From assembly GCF_016429015.1 (NCBI RefSeq), contig NZ_JAELTU010000043.1:1-47000 (forward strand): a stretch of 47,000 nt of DNA, written 5' to 3'. A program made the translations under genes and the position numbers. Shown one piece after another: positions 25,259 through 34,316 of this stretch. A model generated the notes under the pieces. It was not told the origin of the DNA. It worked only from the letters and a program-made list of their open reading frames with translations, and did no database searches. Within the stretch, counting starts at the first letter, position 1. Every line of letters begins with the position of its first letter. The DNA is from Rhizobium sp. ASV20 (GTDB lineage Bacteria; Pseudomonadota; Alphaproteobacteria; Rhizobiales; Rhizobiaceae).

Positions 25259-25534
25259 ATGACTCACACTGTCCGCGAAAAAGCAAAACTCATTAACCGC
25301 GTGCGCCGGCTTCGCGGTCAGGTCGAAGGCCTGGAGCGGATGCTGGAAGAGGAAAAGAGCCATACCGACGTCATGCAGCTGATCGCTGGCATTCGTGGTG
25401 CCATGAACGGCCTGATGAACGAGGTGATCGAAGATCACATCCGCTTCCATCTACAGGCGGCCGACCTCCCGCAAAGTGAGCGCGACGAGGGAGCAGCCGA
25501 GCTGATCGACATCGTTCGCGCCTACCTGAAATAG
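25259..25534 (+). CDS. RcnR/DmeR-type metal-responsive repressor (CsoR/RcnR family)
   Basis: A 91-aa all-helical repressor of the CsoR/RcnR/FrmR family (DUF156). MTHTVREKAKLINRVRRLRG and AGIRGAMNGLMNEVIEDHIR are characteristic. Metal ligands expected for RcnR are His3, Cys35, His60 and His64. Here H3, H60 and H64 are present, but position 35 is His (EEKSHTDV) and the protein has no Cys at all, so the site would be all-His/N-donor. It is divergent from rcnA with the G-tract operator between, and probably releases DNA on binding Ni or Co. Confidence 0.9.
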   Translation: MTHTVREKAKLINRVRRLRGQVEGLERMLEEEKSHTDVMQLIAGIRGAMNGLMNEVIEDHIRFHLQAADLPQSERDEGAAELIDIVRAYLK

Positions 25535-25541
25535 GCGTTCC

Positions 25542-25742
25542 GTGGCCAAGGATTCTCCCTGCACAGATGTCTGTCAGTACGACCCGCGCAGTAAGTGGTG
25601 CGTCGGCTGCGGGCGGACGCTCGACGAAATCCGTGCGTGGCGAAAGATGTCGCCTTATCATCGCACCGCCCTATCCAAGGAGTTGCCGCGTCGTCTTGAT
25701 CGACTTCAAAAGCCGGATGCCAAGGCGGCAGCACTACGCTAA
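25542..25742 (+). CDS. DUF1289 small Cys-rich protein
   Basis: A 66-aa protein with SPCTDVCQYDPRSKWCVGCG followed by RTLDEIRAWRKM, the classic DUF1289 pattern, with four Cys likely to bind iron-sulfur or zinc. The start is GTG at 25542, 7 nt after the regulator stop, so it is cotranscribed with it. Members often sit next to unrelated genes, and the function is unknown. Confidence 0.85.
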   Translation: MAKDSPCTDVCQYDPRSKWCVGCGRTLDEIRAWRKMSPYHRTALSKELPRRLDRLQKPDAKAAALR

Positions 25743-26053
25743 TTCGGCGAGGTCTGCGGAATGCGGGGGTCTCACGCCGATAATCATGGTAAGGTCTTGT
25801 TTTTCCTTACATGATTGGGGTCGCTGCATAGCTTCAAGTCCCAACGTTCTATACGATTATGAAAAATTTAAATGCCGATCGAGCCGATCGATATGAAGCT
25901 TGCCATTGATGATAGGCCCACCTGCAAGAAAACCCGCCTGATTGGCATTGATGAAGTGCGTCCTGCGGTTTCCATGCAGCATTCTTGTTTTTGATCAATG
26001 CAAGCGCCTTTCGTCGCCCATATCCTGCCTCCTCTTCGAAGGAGGCGGCACAA
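25743..26053. other. Intergenic leader of degP
   Basis: Apart from the degenerate FNR/FixK-like box at 25985 and its -10-like TATCCT, this stretch holds a 6-bp hairpin (GTAAGG at 25789-25794, CCTTAC at 25805-25810) and a 16-codon frame near 25859. I see no convincing gene. Confidence 0.4.
25985..25998 (+). promoter_or_regulatory. Degenerate FNR/FixK-like box
   Basis: TTGTTTTTGATCAA has one perfect ATCAA half and TTG in the other. TATCCT at 26021-26026 is exactly 32 nt from the centre. The protease starts at 26054. Confidence 0.5.
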
Positions 26054-27493
26054 ATGCACACGGCATCCATCATTGGGTTTGATCATCTTCTCGCAGGCGT
26101 AAAAAGTTCCATGAGCCGCGTTTTGAGACATTTTGCAGCTGTGATGCTGTCGGCAGCTCTACTCATTCCCGCAGGTTTCTATCAGGCGCGAGCAACGTCC
26201 CTAGCACTACCTTCCCTCGCGCCAATGCTGGAAAAGGTCATTCCGAGTGTCGTCAGCATTTCTGTTCGCGCGCCCGCCGCGGCGAGCGATGGCAACGGTA
26301 CAACCTTGCCACAAACAAATGGATCAAACGCCTCCTCCGTTGGCGGACTGCCGCTGATGCGGATCTCGCAGGGCATTGGGGCAGGAGTCGTCGTCGACGC
26401 CGACCAAGGTTTCATCCTTACGAACAACCATGTCATTGAGGGCGCTGTTGACATCAAAGTCACGGTTGTCAACGGCGCCACCTATACAGGTACAGTCATT
26501 GGCGCCGACGCCGAGTCCGACATTGCCGTCGTACAGATTAAGGCAAGTGGCTTAACCGCTGCTCGCTTTGGCGACTCCAGCAAGCTGCGCGTCGGCGACT
26601 ATGTCGCCGCCGTCGGAAATCCATTTGGTCTCGGGCAAACGGCAACATTCGGCATCGTCAGCGCCCTTGGTCGCGCCGCGTTTGGCGTTGAAGGATACCA
26701 GGACATCATCCAAACCGACGCCTCGCTCAATCCGGGCAATTCAGGAGGCGCCCTGGTCAATCTCAAAGGCGAACTCGTCGGCATCAACAGCGCCATCATC
26801 GATGCCTCGGGCGGCAATATCGGCATCGGCTTTGCGATCCCGATCAATGCTGCGCGAGATACCATGCGGCAGCTTATCGCAAACGGCGAAATTCGCCATG
26901 GCCAGCTCGGCGTCGAGGTCCAGGACAATAGCGCGGACATTAAACGGGCCATCGGGATCGGTTCAGCAACGGGAGCGCTTATCAGTGACGTTCTGTCCGG
27001 ATCACCGGCCGCGAGCGTCGGGATCAAACCGGGGGACGTCATTGTGGCCGTCAACGATGCGTCTATCGACAATGCCGCCCAATTGCACAGAAAGGTAGCC
27101 TCTCTCCCGCCCGGCACTTCGGTCCGGCTTTCGGTCGCACGCCCTTCGGGAAATGTTGAGCTCCTTGCAACATTGAGCACGCCTTCCTCCGAAAGCCAGA
27201 CAGCGGCTCCAGCCGAAATCGAGGGGAAAGGACTATTGGGCGGCGTCATCCTCAAGAAGCTCGACTCCGACTCCGATGCATTTGGCAAGGTGGAGGGCGC
27301 ATTTGTGTCGTCCCTTATCGACAACAGCGGCGCGGCGGCGGCTGGTCTGCTGCCTGGCGACGTCATTATCAGCGTGAACCAACATCCCAGCACGACGCCG
27401 CAGATGACTGCGGATCTCGCACAACGATCAGACGACCTCCTGCTGCTGGGAGTCTTTCGCGATGGCCACAAGCGCTTCCTCATCGTCAAATGA
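26054..27493 (+). CDS. degP: Periplasmic serine protease DegP/HtrA
   Basis: A 479-aa secreted protease/chaperone. The signal peptide runs to about residue 47 (hydrophobic MLSAALLIPAGFYQARA). The trypsin-like domain has H126 (ILTNNHVIEG), D156 (ESDIAVVQI) and S230 (LNPGNSGGAL). Two PDZ domains follow at about 300-370 and 385-475. AAGGAGG 8 nt before ATG 26054 fixes the start; another ATG (MSRV) lies 19 codons later and would also leave a signal peptide. It degrades misfolded envelope proteins. A degenerate FNR/FixK-like box with a TATCCT hexamer at exact spacing precedes it. Confidence 0.92.
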   Translation: MHTASIIGFDHLLAGVKSSMSRVLRHFAAVMLSAALLIPAGFYQARATSLALPSLAPMLEKVIPSVVSISVRAPAAASDGNGTTLPQTNGSNASSVGGLPLMRISQGIGAGVVVDADQGFILTNNHVIEGAVDIKVTVVNGATYTGTVIGADAESDIAVVQIKASGLTAARFGDSSKLRVGDYVAAVGNPFGLGQTATFGIVSALGRAAFGVEGYQDIIQTDASLNPGNSGGALVNLKGELVGINSAIIDASGGNIGIGFAIPINAARDTMRQLIANGEIRHGQLGVEVQDNSADIKRAIGIGSATGALISDVLSGSPAASVGIKPGDVIVAVNDASIDNAAQLHRKVASLPPGTSVRLSVARPSGNVELLATLSTPSSESQTAAPAEIEGKGLLGGVILKKLDSDSDAFGKVEGAFVSSLIDNSGAAAAGLLPGDVIISVNQHPSTTPQMTADLAQRSDDLLLLGVFRDGHKRFLIVK

Positions 27494-28241
27494 TGCGTCG
27501 CGCCCGATCCCCCGCATGGGAAGCCTCAATGAGCAGCTTGCGGTCCAGCAACAAACGCGGCTTCCCCTGCCGCGACGTGTTCAACCGGCTCAGGCGCATC
27601 ATGGATGGCGGAAAAGCGGAAGGCCGATGAGCCGTCTCCGCCAGGGCCGGCGCCAAGGCGGAGCGTTGCCGGTGTTGGCCAGTTAGGCAGGAGGGCCGCA
27701 ACTCTAACAATGGGGCGACCCATCCCTATGCTGGGTACTCTTGGTGCAGCCGGAACCATGTTCGCCGCGCCCGATATCGGGAACATCTCTGTTTTGCTTG
27801 GCCTTTTGGCCGCGATAGGTTCCGCGCCCATCAGGATGCAATCGGACGATGGCTGGGATTTTCGGCGCTGGTTGCTGCGAGCCTGGCACATCTCCTGTCC
27901 CATTGCTCCTGGCGCCGGTATGTGTCGGCGGGAAACTAACCCGATCAGCTCCAAATCGCTGTCGACATGAAGTCTTTGGTGCCGACCGAGTTATCAACCG
28001 AGACCTTGATCGTTCTTCGATTGTTTAGCGCTTCGAACAAATCGGCAGTCCTTGAACAGACTGTAGACTTCAATTTCGTGGAACCCGCCGCGCGTAGCAG
28101 ACGCATGCCCGAGAGGCGATGATCTTTCCGGCCGTTGCGTCCAGTTTGACATTCCGCAAAGTAAAGGACCGACCGGCGGTGCATGCTCTCCCCGGCTGGT
28201 CGCTGATCCACGAGCAGCATATGTCATTTCGGAGGAAGGGA
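27494..28241. other. Intergenic stretch without a supported gene
   Basis: A long gap after degP. The frame at 27605-27970 encodes a protein with a hydrophobic middle (IGNISVLLGLLAAIG) but has no ribosome site and no known family. Overlapping minus-strand frames look no better. The stretch may be old decayed coding DNA. Confidence 0.4.
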
Positions 28242-28517
28242 ATGCCGCTAACGCTCGTTACAGCCATGATGAAGTCATCAGGCAACGAAGCCCTTTTGAT
28301 CATGGACGCCGGCTCGATGAACAAAATTGTTCTTGTTACCAAACAAGCCCTTCTCGATATCGCAAACCCGCCGCGCTGCGATGAAAGCCGATTGCAGGAA
28401 TACATCGATGCCCTCGGGAAGATTGCCAGCGCAAAGTATGATCTCGGCGATATCAAGCCGGATGGCCGCGTCTGGATTACTTCCGACGATGTCGCGAAAT
28501 GGAGAAGACCCCACTAA
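28242..28517 (+). CDS. DUF1488-like small protein
   Basis: A 91-aa soluble protein starting MPLTLVTAMM. The middle and C-terminal parts (LVTKQALLDIANPPRCDESR, then LGDIKPDGRVWITSDDVAKW) follow the DUF1488 pattern of a short beta strand, a helix with paired acidic residues and a terminal GRVxITSxD strand. The start is chosen because GGAGGAAGGGA directly precedes ATG 28242; an ATG seven codons upstream lacks a site. It is 106 nt upstream of the beta-CASP protein. Function unknown. Confidence 0.65.
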   Translation: MPLTLVTAMMKSSGNEALLIMDAGSMNKIVLVTKQALLDIANPPRCDESRLQEYIDALGKIASAKYDLGDIKPDGRVWITSDDVAKWRRPH

Positions 28518-28623
28518 AGACATCCCGTCACGCTCGTCGAACACGAATTCGCTGCAGTGGAACCAGCGGGCCGCAGGATTTTGATCAAGAAATTCGACAC
28601 CTCCGATCGGACCAGGAGAACTT

Positions 28624-30219
28624 ATGACAGACCCTCTTTTGCACTTCCACGGCGCTGCCGGGTCAGTTACCGGATCTTGCTTCCTGCTCGAACATTCCGG
28701 TATCCGGACCTTGATTGATTGCGGAATGTTCCAAGGCTCGAAGACCGAGAAAGAATTGAATTATCGTCCTTTTCCCTTTGAGGCCGCATCCGTTCATTCG
28801 GTCATCCTGACCCATGCCCACATTGATCATTCCGGGCTGTTGCCCAAATTGGTCAAGGCCGGCTTTCAAGGGCCGATATATTGCTCGGCACCGACGCTCG
28901 ACCTCTGCACGATCATGCTGCAGGATTCGGGCCACATCCAGGAGATGGAAGTCGAACAATTGAATCGTCGGCACAAATCTCGATCCAATCAGGTTATTGA
29001 GCCGATTTATACGGCCGCCGATGCTCAGGCAGCAATGACACAGTTCCGCTCCATTGCATACAATCAGTGGCACGAAGTCGACGGAGGCCTTAGGTTCCGT
29101 CTCTGGGATGCCGGTCATCTTCTCGGTTCGGCATCCGTCGAGGTCGAGCTTTCCACCGGCGATGAAACAATACACATGCTGTTTTCTGGCGACATCGGGC
29201 CGCAGCATAAATTGTTCGAGGCTGCTCCCGACGCTCCAAAGGACATTGATTTTCTCATTTGTGAGAGTACCTACGGAGACCGAGAGCGAGAAGAGGCGTC
29301 ATCCGAGGGAAGACGGCGGCAGCTTTGCCAGATCGTAAGAGCGGCAAACCATCAAAATGGCGTACTGCTTATTCCATCCTTCGCAGTCGAACGCACCCAG
29401 GAGCTGCTGGCGGATCTCAACGCGCTGATGGATGCCAATGATCTACCGAGGATACCGGTATTTATCGATTCGCCGCTTGCATCACGCGCGACCGCTGTCT
29501 TCAAGCGACATGCCCGCATGATGGTGAATGGCGACTTGCTTATCCGCGCATTGGACGCAAGCAATGTACGCTTTACCGAAACGGCAGAGCAATCGAAAGC
29601 ACTCGATTTCGTCCACGGGTTTCATATCATCATCGCGGCAAGCGGAATGTGCGAGGCTGGTCGGATAAGACACCGATTAAAGAATTGGCTCTGGCGCGAA
29701 GAAGCAACAATTTTGCAGGTTGGCTTCCAGGCCGCCGGCACACTCGGTCGCATTTTGCAGGATGGAGCACACACTGTGAAGATCCAGGGCGAGCAGATTG
29801 CCGTGCGCGCGACCATAAAATCGCTCGACGCCTATAGCGGCCACGCGGATGCTACGGAACTGGACGATTGGATTGCAGCACGATTGCCTATCCGAAGGGG
29901 ACTTTTCCTTGTGCATGGTGAGCCTAAGGCAATAGATGCATTCATGCGGCGCCAGAGCGAACGGCAATCGGCACCTGCTATTCTGGCGCCGAAGCTCGAC
30001 ACCGTCTATCGCTTGACTAAGGCTAGCGCTGTCGCTGCACCGATGGCAGCTACGCCGCCGAGACTAAAAGCCGAGGAAGTCGGACATTTCGATTGGCACA
30101 ATGACTTCCAGTCAATCGTGCTGGATTTGGATGAAAAACTAAGAGAAGCAGCGGACCAGAAGCGCCGCGCGGTGATCCTTCGACGTGTTCGGAACGCGCT
30201 TCGCGATGATGTCATCTAA
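28624..30219 (+). CDS. MBL-fold beta-CASP ribonuclease-like protein
   Basis: A 531-aa metallo-beta-lactamase/beta-CASP/RMMBL protein related to the CPSF-73-like exonucleases of bacteria and archaea. Metal ligands are seen in THAHIDHSG (H64, H66, D68, H69), WDAGHLLGSASVEV, and FSGDIG. The beta-CASP part includes VLLIPSFAVERTQELL and IIAASGMCEAGRIRHRL, and the C-terminal motif SGHAD (YSGHADATEL) with LVHGEP is typical. A further acidic C-terminal extension of about 60 residues follows. AGGAGAACTT before the ATG supports the start. It probably processes RNA. Confidence 0.9.
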   Translation: MTDPLLHFHGAAGSVTGSCFLLEHSGIRTLIDCGMFQGSKTEKELNYRPFPFEAASVHSVILTHAHIDHSGLLPKLVKAGFQGPIYCSAPTLDLCTIMLQDSGHIQEMEVEQLNRRHKSRSNQVIEPIYTAADAQAAMTQFRSIAYNQWHEVDGGLRFRLWDAGHLLGSASVEVELSTGDETIHMLFSGDIGPQHKLFEAAPDAPKDIDFLICESTYGDREREEASSEGRRRQLCQIVRAANHQNGVLLIPSFAVERTQELLADLNALMDANDLPRIPVFIDSPLASRATAVFKRHARMMVNGDLLIRALDASNVRFTETAEQSKALDFVHGFHIIIAASGMCEAGRIRHRLKNWLWREEATILQVGFQAAGTLGRILQDGAHTVKIQGEQIAVRATIKSLDAYSGHADATELDDWIAARLPIRRGLFLVHGEPKAIDAFMRRQSERQSAPAILAPKLDTVYRLTKASAVAAPMAATPPRLKAEEVGHFDWHNDFQSIVLDLDEKLREAADQKRRAVILRRVRNALRDDVI

Positions 30220-30295
30220 AGAGCACGACCGCGTTTCCATGAAACTCGAGCCAGGACCAAAATATTCCTCAACAGGTTAGTACTGAGCGTCGCCG

Positions 30296-30757
30296 TCATT
30301 TCTGCCCAGCCCGCGCCTCGGGTCGTGCTATCTCCTGTGTGGACAGCAACCATTGGGAATTGGCCTGCAGCAGCGCCCTGAACCCTGTCTCATTGTGCGG
30401 ATTCAGCCGAATATCAAGCATCTTCAGCAGCTCCGCCACTGCGTGGCGGCTTTGTGCCCCGCTGCAATTCAAACGTGCTCCAACCTGAGAATGGATCTGA
30501 CTGGCCGCGTAGTGATCGGATCTTGGCGTCGCGGGATGCCAGTTTGCGTAGAAGATCCCGCACAGCAGCACCGGCAGATGGTTCGCAAACGCACTTTGAT
30601 CGAGGGCTTCCATGGAATCGCGCAGTCCATGCAATACAAGCCTTAGAACCTCGTAGGCCTCCCGTTGTTCACAACCGAGGCGATCGGCCAGTTCGCAGAC
30701 CCAGATACTGGCCTGCTGCGCCGCATCTGGGAAAGTGCGCAAAGGGACATAACTCAT
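30296..30757 (-). CDS. DUF2267 domain protein
   Basis: A 153-aa soluble helical protein. It opens with TFPDAAQQASIWVCELADRL, then EAYEVLRLVLHGLRDSMEAL and HLPVLLCGIFYANWHPA, which match the DUF2267 helical repeat. The C-terminal half holds a second partial copy (AVAELLKMLDIRLNPHNETG). It starts 14 nt after the frameshifted chaB gene on the same strand, so they were probably one operon. The family has no settled function but often occurs in stress clusters. Confidence 0.8.
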   Translation of the reverse strand: MSYVPLRTFPDAAQQASIWVCELADRLGCEQREAYEVLRLVLHGLRDSMEALDQSAFANHLPVLLCGIFYANWHPATPRSDHYAASQIHSQVGARLNCSGAQSRHAVAELLKMLDIRLNPHNETGFRALLQANSQWLLSTQEIARPEARAGQK

Positions 30758-30771
30758 CGAAATCTCCGTTT

Positions 30772-31027
30772 CTAGGAGCTGCCGGGTCGTTTCAGCATGT
30801 GGTGCCAGTTTGGCTCAGCTTCGTTGAACCCATCCCACTTCACCTCTGACATATCGTCCTTAAGCCGCAGACCAGGCGACTTGATGGGCAATTCGTTCAC
30901 GCCGGGTTCCCTGGCCCGCATATTCAACCCATGCATTGTTGAATGCCGCTCGGCAGATCTCCTGGGCATGGAGCGGCAAATGCCTGGCCACCTTAGCGGC
31001 CAGCTCATGAAGCGAGGCATATGGCAT
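30772..31027 (-). pseudogene. chaB: ChaB-family gene with a frameshift
   Basis: Starting at ATG 31027 the minus strand encodes MPYAS, LHELAAKVARHLPLHAQEIC, RAAFNNAWVEYA and RRERIAHQVAWSAA, then a TAA at 30862-30860. This is the ChaB core (LPxHAQxIYRxAFNxAW ... AHxVAWxAVK). One frame away the sequence continues LKDDMSEVKWDGFNEAEPNW to a stop at 30772, so a single-base change splits an otherwise complete gene of about 85 codons. It may be a true pseudogene or a sequencing error. It lies immediately upstream of DUF2267. Confidence 0.8.
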
Positions 31028-31819
31028 GTGCCCGGTCCCCCGTCACACTCAGCCTTTACGAGCCCTGCCAGGTTCGCCTTCCAGCGGAGATCGACACAAG
31101 ACGCCAATGGTCGGCGCCAACCGTCTACTTCCGCAGCAGGTAGTCTATTCCGGCAAGGACGTCGCATAATCACCTGTCAGCATCATCGCCCGACATTGCC
31201 GTTGGTTCACGAAAATGTGCCCGCCATCCGGCGCGCGCATTGCTCGCCCTGTCCCAAGCCTAAAGCGCGGCAGCCGATGCAATATCCTCGCTCCATCCAA
31301 GATACGGAACCACCGTGATATTAACCTGGCCTCCTGGCAACCAGGGCGATATTATGGGCCATCCGGCGAAGGAAATTTCTCCCTGTTCCTCTCATCGCTG
31401 CGATGTCGAGACATCGGGAAAACTACCGAAACACCGGTAAGCAGACGCGAACATACCTGTAGGCCACCTCGCTCCGCGCAACTGGCGAGGTGGCCGCGCG
31501 AGGCGCAAAGGAAAGACCCAATCGTCGGTGTGATGACCTCATTCCGGGACGTATTTCTCAGTGGTCGTTGCCTCGCGTTAGAGCCATATCTTGCCGCCAA
31601 ATCGCCGATTGCACATTACGCGGAATCAAATTGTGAACCGCGATATGGTTGCTGCCCTCAACGCCGGCACGCAATCCCTTCTCGGCCGGTTCATCACCTT
31701 CTCCCTTGCGGGGAATCCTAATGGATCGGGGCACGCAAGATATCCGCAATGCGATTGCGACGATCTAAGTGCTCACAAAAACAACATGGAACCGCCGGCT
31801 TGCTCGGGCGGCGAATAGG
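31028..31819. other. Long intergenic stretch; contains one strong hairpin
   Basis: No supported gene between the chaB and Nudix remnants. Open frames on both strands have no ribosome site and composition unlike nearby genes. The notable item is the 11-bp hairpin at 31462-31495, listed separately. Confidence 0.4.
31462..31495. repeat. Perfect 11-bp inverted repeat (hairpin)
   Basis: GGCCACCTCGC at 31462-31472 and GCGAGGTGGCC at 31485-31495, separated by 12 nt, form a strong stem. No T-run follows on either strand. It is isolated in a gene-free stretch and could be a REP-like palindrome or a relic terminator. Confidence 0.55.
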
Positions 31820-32292
31820 TCATTGTGCATCGCCATTCTCGATCAAGGTCTCAAGGCGATCGAGAAATGATCGTTGAGCCGGAAGGATTTTCGCGCGTGC
31901 GTGCGCCAGGGTGAACCATTCCGCCCGATCAATCTCGGGGAACGACTGAATGCGATGGCTGCGTGGGGGCCATTCCATTTCAAAGGATTGGCTCGCCAGG
32001 TCTGCGGTGGAAAAATCACCCTCCATCGCAAAGGCGATAACAAGCTGCCGCTCGGTTGACGGACTTGACCGAGAGGATGAAGCTCCGCAGTTGGCAGCCA
32101 TCCCGTTTCCTCTGTGAATTCTCTCCTTGCGGCGGCATCCAGGGATTCCCTTTCGGAAAGCTCGCCTTTGGGAATGGACCACGCCCCCGCATCGCGCCTT
32201 TGCCAAAAGGGCCCGCCCGGATGAACCAGAAGAACCTGTATCCGGCCACGATCGAGGCGGTAGGCAAGGATCCCTGCACTCTGTCTCGCCAT
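31820..32292 (-). pseudogene. Nudix hydrolase with a frameshift
   Basis: From ATG 32292 the minus strand encodes MARQSAGILAYRLDRGRIQV, then a complete Nudix box (G-ELSER-E-SLDAAAR-REFTEETGW). Near 32047 the frame is lost by one base. In the next frame the conserved continuation appears: LVIAFAMEGDFSTADLASQS, FEMEWPPRSHRIQSFPEIDR and a stop at 31820. Restoring one base at the GGCAGCTTG site would give a 156-aa MutT/AP4A-hydrolase-like protein. Either a recent mutation or a sequencing error is possible. The strict FNR/FixK box at 32456 lies 164 nt upstream but faces the SPW gene with better spacing. Confidence 0.82.
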
Positions 32293-32455
32293 GATCAGCT
32301 CCTGCTCAAACTAGCGGTGAAGGCCGCGTCACCCGCGAAGATCCTGGCGCCGTCCTGCCATCGTCCCATACGCGGAAGGAACCGGCAAACGCATATCCCA
32401 ACGGCTGAGAACTCGGATCTCACTAGAAGCTTAGACGTTCGAAGGGAATTTCTAG

Positions 32456-32469
32456 TTGACCCAGATCAA
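32456..32469 (+). promoter_or_regulatory. FNR/FixK box
   Basis: TTGACCCAGATCAA is a strict match. TAAGAT at 32492-32497 lies 32 nt from the centre. The SPW protein starts at 32524. Confidence 0.85.
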
Positions 32470-32523
32470 GCGGATTTGATCGCTCCTGGCGTAAGATTGT
32501 CCTACTGAAAGCGGGAGATCACG

Positions 32524-32883
32524 ATGCGCGAGCCGCGATGGCAAAATTGGCTGGGGCTGCTTCTGGGCATATCGATCATTGCGGCACCATGGGCCATCCC
32601 CGAGATATTTTCTCGGCCACCGGCGTCGATTATGACCGACATGACTGGATTGGCTGCCGGGTCGATCGTTGCGGGTATTTCTCTGCTTGGAGTCATCGAC
32701 CCGAAAATTTGGATCGATTGGCTGAAGTTTCTCCTCGGCTTCTGCCTATTGCTGGCGCCATGGCTGCCTCACTCCAATGACGATATATTTTTCGCCGGGA
32801 GCCTCGTTTTCGCAGGCATGCTTCTGATCGTCATCAGTGGATTAGCCTTTGCGTCGAGACGTCCCCGAGCGCGGGGAGATTAG
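32524..32883 (+). CDS. SPW-repeat membrane protein
   Basis: A 119-aa membrane protein with four hydrophobic helices. It carries SPW-like motifs modified to APW (SIIAAPWAIPEIF and LLLAPWLPHSND), each at a helix end, so it is a relative of the protein at 13307. GGGAG about 7 nt before the ATG supports the start. It stands alone behind a strict FNR/FixK box with a good -10. Function unknown. Confidence 0.82.
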   Translation: MREPRWQNWLGLLLGISIIAAPWAIPEIFSRPPASIMTDMTGLAAGSIVAGISLLGVIDPKIWIDWLKFLLGFCLLLAPWLPHSNDDIFFAGSLVFAGMLLIVISGLAFASRRPRARGD

Positions 32884-33193
32884 CCGCTACGCCCGAAATG
32901 ACAAGGGACCAGATCCTTTTTCCCGTAAGGCATACTTCCCGGATTTGCGCCGGTTCGATGTCATCGCTTCGTGGTCGCGGGCGAGCCCATCGCGGCTTTT
33001 TATCTTGCGACCACGTCGCCGCCCAATTGACGCAGAACAGGGTCGATCGACGTCTTGGCTCAGAGCCAGGTCAGCCAAATCCAAGCCGCACTACATCGCC
33101 AGGAAGAGCGCATGGATGCCGACGGCTGATGCTTTTCATAAAGCGACGAGAACGTTGGCCTCGAAGGGAAAAAGTTGCGCCCCCGCATCAAGT
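32884..33193. other. Intergenic stretch without a supported gene
   Basis: This stretch lies between the converging SPW and yhhJ genes. Only short overlapping frames are seen, and no terminator with a T-run was found. Confidence 0.4.
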
Positions 33194-34315
33194 CTACTGC
33201 ATCGCAATCAGGACCTTGCGAAAGCGCATTAACGCAAGTCCGAAGAATACGACCCCGATGGCGAATAGCGCCAGCATCTGCGGCCAAACGATGGAAAGCC
33301 CAGCACCGCGATAGAGAATTGCCTGGGAGATGGCCACGAAATGGGTCGATGGCGAGACCATCATCCCCTGCTGCAGCCAGAAGGGCATGCTCTCAAGCGA
33401 TGTCGTACTGCCCGAAAGGAGGTTCATCACCACGAGAAGCGGCATTGCAATCAGGCCAAATTGCGCCATGGATGTCGAGATGGTGGCGATGAGAATGCCG
33501 AGAGCCGTGACCGAGAAGAGATAGAGGACCGCCGCTGCAACGAAGAGCGGAAGCGAGCCTACGACAGGAACTGCCAGCACACGTTCAACGACGACAAGCA
33601 AAGAGACGGTTGCCGCCGTGACAATGACCAAACCGTTTGCCCAGATCTTGGCGAGCATGATCTCGACGGGCCTTATTGGCATCACAAGAAGGTGTTCAAT
33701 TGTGCCGTGCTCCCGCTCACGGATCAACGCCGCCCCGGCGAGGATCACCGCAAGAATGCTGATATTGTTGATGATCTGCATGACCGAGGTGAACCAGTCG
33801 GATTTGAGATTTGGATTGAACTTGGCGCGAACGACAAGATCGATTGGATTGGTCGGTGCCTGTCCGGGGATTGCTGCAAGAATCTCCTGGTGGATGATAT
33901 TCTGAATGTAGGTAGCGCCATTGCCCGCCTGCGACATGGCAGTCGCATCGATATCGATTGCCACCGAAGGATGCTTGTTGGCGATTGCGTCCGGCTCGAA
34001 TTTTGGCGGAATTTCGACGACGAAAACAAAGCGACCCGCGTCCATGCCGGGATCGACCTCGCTGGCGCCAATCAGTACAGGTTGGTTGAAGAAGGGCTTG
34101 AGCAGCGCATCGCGCAACCGGGAAGAGAGCATTGAATGGTCTTCATCCACAATGGCGACCGAGGCGTTCTCGACGTCGAACTTGGCGCCTGTCGCCACGG
34201 CGTAGATTGCGAAAGTAAAGGTGTAGACGATCAGCAGCATTAGAACCAGGTCTGACCGGAGACTGTGGAGCTCCTTCACACCCAACCGCAGGATTCGCAA
34301 AAGAGAAGCCGTCAT
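33194..34315 (-). CDS. yhhJ: ABC-2 type permease (YhhJ-like)
   Basis: A 373-aa ABC-2 permease. It has one N-terminal transmembrane helix (LVLMLLIVYTFTFAIYAVAT), a large periplasmic part (about 45-170, with FVFVVEIPPKFEPDAIANKH), and five C-terminal helices starting near INNISILAVILAGAALIRER; the EREHGTIEHLLVMPI segment is the family hallmark. It starts 1 nt after the rbbA stop codon and completes the yhiI-rbbA-yhhJ exporter. The substrate is unknown. Confidence 0.92.
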   Translation of the reverse strand: MTASLLRILRLGVKELHSLRSDLVLMLLIVYTFTFAIYAVATGAKFDVENASVAIVDEDHSMLSSRLRDALLKPFFNQPVLIGASEVDPGMDAGRFVFVVEIPPKFEPDAIANKHPSVAIDIDATAMSQAGNGATYIQNIIHQEILAAIPGQAPTNPIDLVVRAKFNPNLKSDWFTSVMQIINNISILAVILAGAALIREREHGTIEHLLVMPIRPVEIMLAKIWANGLVIVTAATVSLLVVVERVLAVPVVGSLPLFVAAAVLYLFSVTALGILIATISTSMAQFGLIAMPLLVVMNLLSGSTTSLESMPFWLQQGMMVSPSTHFVAISQAILYRGAGLSIVWPQMLALFAIGVVFFGLALMRFRKVLIAMQ

Positions 34316-34316
34316 C

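Noticed and set aside
27605..27970. Plus-strand frame with a hydrophobic middle
   Set aside because: No ribosome site or known family, and neighbouring frames are equally open in this GC-rich stretch.
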